Shown here piece after piece: positions 32,913 through 36,612 of a DNA stretch of 36,612 nucleotides (positions are counted from its first letter, which is position 1; the number at the start of each line of letters is the position of its first letter). The translations under genes were made by a program, and so were the position numbers. This DNA comes from Acidimicrobiaceae bacterium (GTDB lineage: Bacteria > Actinomycetota > Acidimicrobiia > Acidimicrobiales > Aldehydirespiratoraceae), in NCBI GenBank assembly GCA_028819505.1, contig JAPPLH010000016.1, positions 1-36,612 on the forward strand, written 5' to 3'. A model generated the notes under the pieces. It saw only the letters and a list, made by a program, of their open reading frames with translations. It searched no databases and had not been told where the DNA came from.

Positions 32913-34127
32913 TCAGACCGTGCAGTCCAGCGGGACCCGCGCCGAGAGACCGGCGAAGATCCTGCGCAGCCGGGCCGCGGTGGCAGGCCAGGAGTAGCGG
33001 CCCGCCATCTCGGCGCCCCGACGGGCCATCGACGAGGCCAGCGCGGGATCGTCGAGGATGGCGATCACCGCCTCGGTGTAGCGGGCCGGGTCGCGTCCGG
33101 GGATGCGGAAGCCGCTGCGGCCGTGGTCCACCAGCGTCCGCAGCCCGCCCACGTCGGCCGCGACGACGGGCACCCCGCAGGCGGCAGCCTCCAGTGCGAC
33201 CAGGCCGAACGACTCCGACCGGCTGGGCACGAGGCACACGTCCGCGGCCCGGTAGTAGGTCGACAGCAGGTGGTGCGGCTGCGGGGGAACCAACGCGACG
33301 CGTCCTTGCAGGCGGTGGCGGCGGACGGCCCGTTCGAGGCGCAGGAGCTCGCGCTCGCCGTCGGGACCCGAGGCCCCCCCCACCACCAGGAGCTGGGCGC
33401 CCTCGTGGCGGCGGCGAAGGCCGGCCAGGGTCTCAACGGCCACCTCGAGGCCCTTCAAGGGCTGTATGCGGCCGACGAACAGCAGCACCGGGCCGTCGCC
33501 CAGCCCGAGCGCGGCACGGGCGCCCCGGCGCGACCCCACCGAGAACACCGCCCCGTCGACGCCGGGCGCCACCACGTCGATGCGTTGGGGATCGGCGCCG
33601 TACAGTTCCGCGAGTTGCTGCAACTCCGTCACGGAGTTGGCCGTGATGACGTCGGAGCAGGCGATCACCTCCGCCTCGGCATCGATCCGGCGCTGCGGCT
33701 CCAGGTCACCGGTGATGGCCTTGACCCGGGCCAGCGTGTGGAAGGTGGACACCAGCGGCAGGTCGAGCTCGTGCTTCAGGCGGTGTCCGGCCACCCCCGA
33801 CAGCCAGTAGTTGGCGTGCAGCACGTCGACCGGGTGCTCCTGGAGCCATGCCCCGACGCCGACGGCGAAGTCCTCCACCACGCCCGGAAGCGACTCCTTG
33901 GACAGTCCGGATGCTCCGGCAGCCACATGCACGACCCTGAATCCCGGCTCCACGTCGACGACGGTGGGCGCGTCGCTGTGGCGCCTCACGAACACGGTGG
34001 CGTCGACGCCTGTCTGGGCCAGCGCGGAGACGAGTTCCCGCACGTAGACGTTCATCCCGCCCGCGTCGCCCCGTCCCGGCAGCACGAGCGGAGATGTGTG
34101 AAGCGACAGGACCGCGGCGCGACTCAC
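32913..34127 (-). CDS. mshA: Family 4 glycosyltransferase, MshA-like (D-inositol-3-phosphate glycosyltransferase)
   Basis: 404 residues, GT-B fold. The MshA-type N-terminal loop GDAGGMNVYVRELVSAL (21-37), VDVLHANYWLSG, FHTLARVKA, VAPGVDGAVFS, FVGRIQPLKGLEVAVE and the EX7E-type SRSESFGLVALEAAACG are all present. MshA joins GlcNAc to inositol-3-phosphate, the first step of mycothiol synthesis, a thiol made by actinobacteria. The start is a GTG at 34127 with no Shine-Dalgarno; a TATCCT about 10 nt upstream hints at a leaderless message. Other GT4 activity cannot be excluded. Confidence 0.85.
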   Translation of the reverse strand: MSRAAVLSLHTSPLVLPGRGDAGGMNVYVRELVSALAQTGVDATVFVRRHSDAPTVVDVEPGFRVVHVAAGASGLSKESLPGVVEDFAVGVGAWLQEHPVDVLHANYWLSGVAGHRLKHELDLPLVSTFHTLARVKAITGDLEPQRRIDAEAEVIACSDVITANSVTELQQLAELYGADPQRIDVVAPGVDGAVFSVGSRRGARAALGLGDGPVLLFVGRIQPLKGLEVAVETLAGLRRRHEGAQLLVVGGASGPDGERELLRLERAVRRHRLQGRVALVPPQPHHLLSTYYRAADVCLVPSRSESFGLVALEAAACGVPVVAADVGGLRTLVDHGRSGFRIPGRDPARYTEAVIAILDDPALASSMARRGAEMAGRYSWPATAARLRRIFAGLSARVPLDCTV

Positions 34128-34154
34128 GAACGACGGAGGATATCTGTCGTCTGC

Positions 34155-34266
34155 TGTCTCCCGCTCCGCTCGCCGCGCTCACCCGCCGCTCGCGCCGTGG
34201 GCCTCCCGCTCCCGCTCGCCGCGCTCACCTGCCGCTCGGGCGGTGGGCCTCGCAAGCTCGGCCTCT
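34155..34266. repeat. Interspersed repeat, two tandem copies upstream of mshA
   Basis: Two copies of the family core (CTCCCGCTC, then CGCTCGCCGCGCTCACC, then GCCGCTCG, then GTGGGCCT) lie head to tail, followed by CGCAAGCTCGGCCTC, which is also found in the block at 1185-1335. They fill the gap between the MoaD-like gene and mshA. Confidence 0.8.
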
Positions 34267-34271
34267 GTTGG

Positions 34272-34517
34272 CTAGCCGCCCGAGACGGGCGGCAGCACTG
34301 CGATCTCGTCGTCGTCCCCTACCGGCGCGTTGGGCGCGGTCGGCTCGCCGTTGCACCACACCTGACAGGTCTCCAACAGCCCGGCGAAGTCATGGCCATA
34401 GCGGTCGCAGGCCTCCTCCAACACCTCCCGCACCGTGGCGCCGGGCACCATGTCGCGACCGGTCCCGGCCGCCTCCCGAGCCGATGCGAACAGCCGCAGA
34501 CGCGCCACGGGGGCCAT
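34272..34517 (-). CDS. MoaD/ThiS family sulfur-carrier protein
   Basis: 81 residues, a ubiquitin-like beta-grasp protein ending in Gly-Gly (PPVSGG), the residue pair that is adenylated and thiocarboxylated. RLRLFASAREAAGTGRD, VREVLEEACDRYG and DDEIAVLPPVSGG follow the MoaD pattern, so a part in molybdopterin synthesis is most likely; no other molybdenum cofactor genes are in the window. ATG 34517 is used. Divergent from the phosphatase gene with 64 bp between. Confidence 0.88.
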   Translation of the reverse strand: MAPVARLRLFASAREAAGTGRDMVPGATVREVLEEACDRYGHDFAGLLETCQVWCNGEPTAPNAPVGDDDEIAVLPPVSGG

Positions 34518-34581
34518 GGTAGCCAGAGCTCGCGAGCATCCGCGGCCTGCCGATGCCGCCGGGTTACGGTCGCTCGCGATC

Positions 34582-35184
34582 ATGGTCAATCTTCTCGTCG
34601 TCCGCCACGCCGAGTCCGTCTGGAACCTCGACGGCCGCTGGCAGGGTCACGCCGACCCTCCGCTGTCGGCCGCGGGCGCCGCTCAGGCGCGGGCCGCAGC
34701 CGCCAACCTGGACGGTGTCGAGTGCGTCGTCTCCAGCGATCTCGACCGGGCTCGCGGGACCGCGGAGATAATCGCCGAGTCGGTCGGCGCCGGGCCGGTC
34801 ACCACCGATCCCGGATGGCGCGAGCGCGACGTCGGCCTGTGGCAGGGGCTCACCAGCGAGCAGATCGAACGGGACTTCCCCGGCGATCTGGCCACAGGCA
34901 ACTATCCGGCCGGCTGGGAGAGTGACGCATCCTTGATCGAGCGTGTGTCCGACGCCGCTCGCCGCATCGCCGACCGAGTCCCGTCGGGCGACGTGCTGGT
35001 TGTCTCACACGCCGGAGTCATCTATACACTTGAGAGGCATTTCGGATGCGCCTTCGAGCGCATCGGAAACCTCGGTGGTCTCCGGGTCCAGGTGCAGTCG
35101 GGTGACATGCGCCTGCAGGACCGAATCGCGCTCACTGGCGACGGTGCGTGCCTCACGCCCACAGCCGCGACGGAGCGACGATGA
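34582..35184 (+). CDS. Histidine phosphatase family protein (phosphoglycerate mutase-like)
   Basis: 200 residues. The phosphorylated His lies in VVRHAESVWN (RHA instead of the usual RHG), the acidic partner in WRERDVGLWQG, and the second His in VVSHAGVIY; the arginine of SSDLDRARGTAEII completes the pocket. Substrate unknown. ATG 34582 is chosen because homology starts at MVNLLVVRH; the frame from 34435 adds unrelated sequence. Its stop overlaps the next start by 4 nt (ATGA). Confidence 0.9.
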   Translation: MVNLLVVRHAESVWNLDGRWQGHADPPLSAAGAAQARAAAANLDGVECVVSSDLDRARGTAEIIAESVGAGPVTTDPGWRERDVGLWQGLTSEQIERDFPGDLATGNYPAGWESDASLIERVSDAARRIADRVPSGDVLVVSHAGVIYTLERHFGCAFERIGNLGGLRVQVQSGDMRLQDRIALTGDGACLTPTAATERR

Positions 35185-35747
35185 GCCTTGCCGACACACC
35201 CCTCGGCGGCGCCGATGAGCCGCCCACCCCCCCGAGCCTCCCGCCCGTGCGGGTGATCCGCAGTTCCAGGCGGCAGAAGACCGTGTCGGCCCGCATGTCC
35301 GACGGCATGCTGGTCGTGCGGGTCCCGGCCTGGACGACGAAGGACGAGGAGCAGGCGCTGGTGAGCAAGGTCCTGGCCCGATTCGAGGAGAAGCAGCGGT
35401 GCGGCCACCTGCCGCTGGAGCCCAGGGCCCGAGAGCTCGCAGCCCGCTTCGGCCTTCCCGAGCCGCGCTCGATCCGGTGGTCGTCCCGGCAGCGCCTGCG
35501 CTGGGGCTCCTGCTCGACCGGAAGCGGCGACATCCGGATCTCGACCCGGCTGGCCGAAGCACCCCCCTGGGTCCTCGACCATGTGATCATCCACGAGCTG
35601 GCCCATCTGGTCGTGGCCGAGCACTCACCCGAGTTCCACGCACTCGTCAACCGGAACCCCTGCGCGGAGCGAGCCGAAGGCTACCTCATGGCCCTCAGCG
35701 ACCTCGGCGGCACGACGCCGGCGTCACAGGACGCCCTCGCCAGCTGA
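35181..35747 (+). CDS. YgjP-like (M48-type, DUF45) metallopeptidase
   Basis: 188 residues. Zinc motif HELAH at 138-142 with the third ligand probably His153 (PEFHALV); the preceding family signature RQRLRWGSCS and ISTRLAEAPPWVLDHV is complete. The first ~25 residues are Pro-rich and poorly conserved. Expected to be a cytosolic zinc protein of the YgjP family, whose substrates are not known. It is translationally coupled to the phosphatase gene. The 3' end overlaps the convergent acidic ORF by 24 nt. Confidence 0.9.
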   Translation: MSLADTPLGGADEPPTPPSLPPVRVIRSSRRQKTVSARMSDGMLVVRVPAWTTKDEEQALVSKVLARFEEKQRCGHLPLEPRARELAARFGLPEPRSIRWSSRQRLRWGSCSTGSGDIRISTRLAEAPPWVLDHVIIHELAHLVVAEHSPEFHALVNRNPCAERAEGYLMALSDLGGTTPASQDALAS

Positions 35748-35996
35748 ATCTCCTGATCGACTGTCGCCGGCCGCGGGATGGCCGGCTGAGTCTTCGAGTC
35801 GGGCCGCCAGCGCCTCCGCGCCTTCAAGATCGTCGGAGTCGAGCGCGGCGAGGGCTGCGTCCACTGTGTCCAGGTCGCGCTCGACGCCCTCGAACTGCTC
35901 CGCACGGCGAGCCCTTCCGGCATCCGGGGGCGGGGGGAGGCTCGCCTCGCCGGTGACTCGGCCCTCCGGGGGCACGGTTCCGCTCGCCTCGCCCAT
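35724..35996 (-). CDS. Small acidic hypothetical protein, 90 residues
   Basis: No family recognised. The first ~30 residues are Pro/Gly-rich, followed by a helical acidic segment (FEGVERDLDTVDAALAALDS, then EGAEALAARLED). Strong coding bias in this frame and a sensible position, divergent from the DUF2237 gene by 52 bp, support it; there is no obvious ribosome site. Its end overlaps the metallopeptidase gene. Confidence 0.6.
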   Translation of the reverse strand: MGEASGTVPPEGRVTGEASLPPPPDAGRARRAEQFEGVERDLDTVDAALAALDSDDLEGAEALAARLEDSAGHPAAGDSRSGDSAGEGVL

Positions 35997-36048
35997 GCCA
36001 GGAGGGTAACCGCGACGCGAGCCCCCGAGATCTGAGAGACTGGGGGCC

Positions 36049-36420
36049 GTGGCTCTCAACGTTCTCGGCGGCGAACTGCAGCCGTGCTCCTTCGACCCGC
36101 TCACCGGATGGTTCCGCGACGGCTGCTGCAACACCGACTCCGGCGACCACGGCGTACACACGGTGTGCGCGGTGATGACCGCCGAGTTCCTTGAGTTCTC
36201 GAAAGCCGCAGGCAACGACCTCTCCACCCCGCAGCCCGCCATCGGCTTCGACGGACTGGCGCCGGGCGACCACTGGTGCCTGTGTGCGCCCCGCTGGGCG
36301 GAGGCGCACGCGGCCGGGGCCGCTCCCGGGGTCGTCCTGGAAGCGACCCACGCCCGCACGCTGGAGTGGGCCGACCTCGCCGACCTCGAAGCTCACCGCC
36401 ACACCGGCGAGCCGGCCTGA
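36049..36420 (+). CDS. DUF2237 family protein
   Basis: 123 residues, full length for this family. NVLGGELQPCSFDPLTGWFR, DGCCNTDSGDHGVHTVCAVM, GNDLSTPQPAIGF and DHWCLCAPRWAEAH match its conserved cysteine-rich blocks. The family is widespread and of unknown function. It starts with a GTG at 36049. Probably cytosolic. Confidence 0.9.
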   Translation: MALNVLGGELQPCSFDPLTGWFRDGCCNTDSGDHGVHTVCAVMTAEFLEFSKAAGNDLSTPQPAIGFDGLAPGDHWCLCAPRWAEAHAAGAAPGVVLEATHARTLEWADLADLEAHRHTGEPA

Positions 36421-36443
36421 GGCCGAGCCTGAAAAGCCCCCGG

Positions 36444-36612
36444 GCCCGAGCGGCCCGCGAAGGCAGCCAAGGTGAGCGGGCACCACGCCCGAGCGGCCCG
36501 CGAAGGCAGCCAAGGTGAGCGGACACCACGCCCGAGCGGCCCGCGAAGGCAGCCAAAGTGAGCGGACACCACGCCCGAGCGGCCCGCGAAGGCAGCCAAA
36601 GTGAGCGGACAC
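36444..36612. repeat. 43-bp tandem repeat, cut by the right edge
   Basis: Units begin at 36444, 36487, 36530 and 36573 (exact 43-bp period): GCCCGAGCGGCCCGCGAAGG followed by CAGCCAAGGTGAGCGG and ACACCAC. Copies three and four carry AAAGTG in place of AAGGTG. The core GCCCGAGCGGCCCG is shared with the interspersed family found inside the nuo array. The array continues beyond the window. Confidence 0.95.

Noticed and set aside
36444..36612. CRISPR array
   Set aside because: Units are contiguous with no unique spacers; it is a simple tandem repeat.

Overview
The window is high-GC, tightly packed DNA. It carries a glycosyltransferase of the mycothiol (MshA) type next to a YbjN-domain gene, a pairing known from actinobacteria, together with a complete 14-subunit respiratory Complex I and a menaquinol/cytochrome c reductase operon. 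The best guess is an uncultured actinobacterium, possibly of the class Acidimicrobiia; no 16S or ribosomal marker is present to prove it. Start codons are often GTG or TTG, and neighbouring genes commonly overlap by ATGA, GTGA or TGATG.

Layout from left to right. Positions 1-1143 hold the start of a second Complex I cluster on the minus strand (nuoA2, nuoB2 and the 5' end of nuoC2, cut by the window edge). Positions 1330-9655 are accessory: a small membrane protein, a STAS anti-anti-sigma-like protein, a CPA2 cation/proton antiporter with CBS domains, the two subunits of a class III extradiol (LigB/LigA type) dioxygenase on opposite strands, an unrecognised 428-residue protein, two small ORFs, a Uma2-type nuclease, and a zeta-toxin-like kinase with a small partner. 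Positions 9682-32091 are one long minus-strand array of about 22.4 kb, written here in transcription order: membrane protein, 2[4Fe-4S] ferredoxin, b6-type cytochrome b, subunit IV, Rieske protein, di-haem cytochrome c, unknown membrane protein, then nuoA-B-C-D-E-F-G-H-I-J-K-L-M-N, followed 26 bp later by the zeta-like gene. A candidate promoter and a hairpin-bearing leader precede it. Positions 32412-36420 hold YbjN, mshA and a MoaD-like gene on the minus strand, then a histidine phosphatase and a YgjP-type metallopeptidase on the plus strand, a small acidic ORF, and a DUF2237 protein. The window ends inside a 43-bp tandem repeat.

How it works together: Complex I (NADH to menaquinone, proton pumping) feeds the quinol pool, and the b6-type bc complex oxidises quinol and passes electrons to the di-haem cytochrome c. 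Both lie in one apparent transcription unit. The cytochrome b has the Cys-Leu-Gly-Gly motif and histidine spacing of cytochrome b6 rather than of a long actinobacterial QcrB.

The less ordinary content is small-scale. Tiny ORFs are stitched into operon junctions by overlapping start and stop codons: 26 residues with one membrane helix before the Rieske gene, 33 residues between nuoE and nuoF, 40 residues between nuoA2 and nuoB2, and 14 residues before the unknown membrane protein. A GC-rich interspersed repeat family sits at several intergenic positions and once in frame inside nuoN. Long imperfect hairpins lie in the nuoD/nuoE and nuoG/nuoH gaps, counted from the window coordinates.
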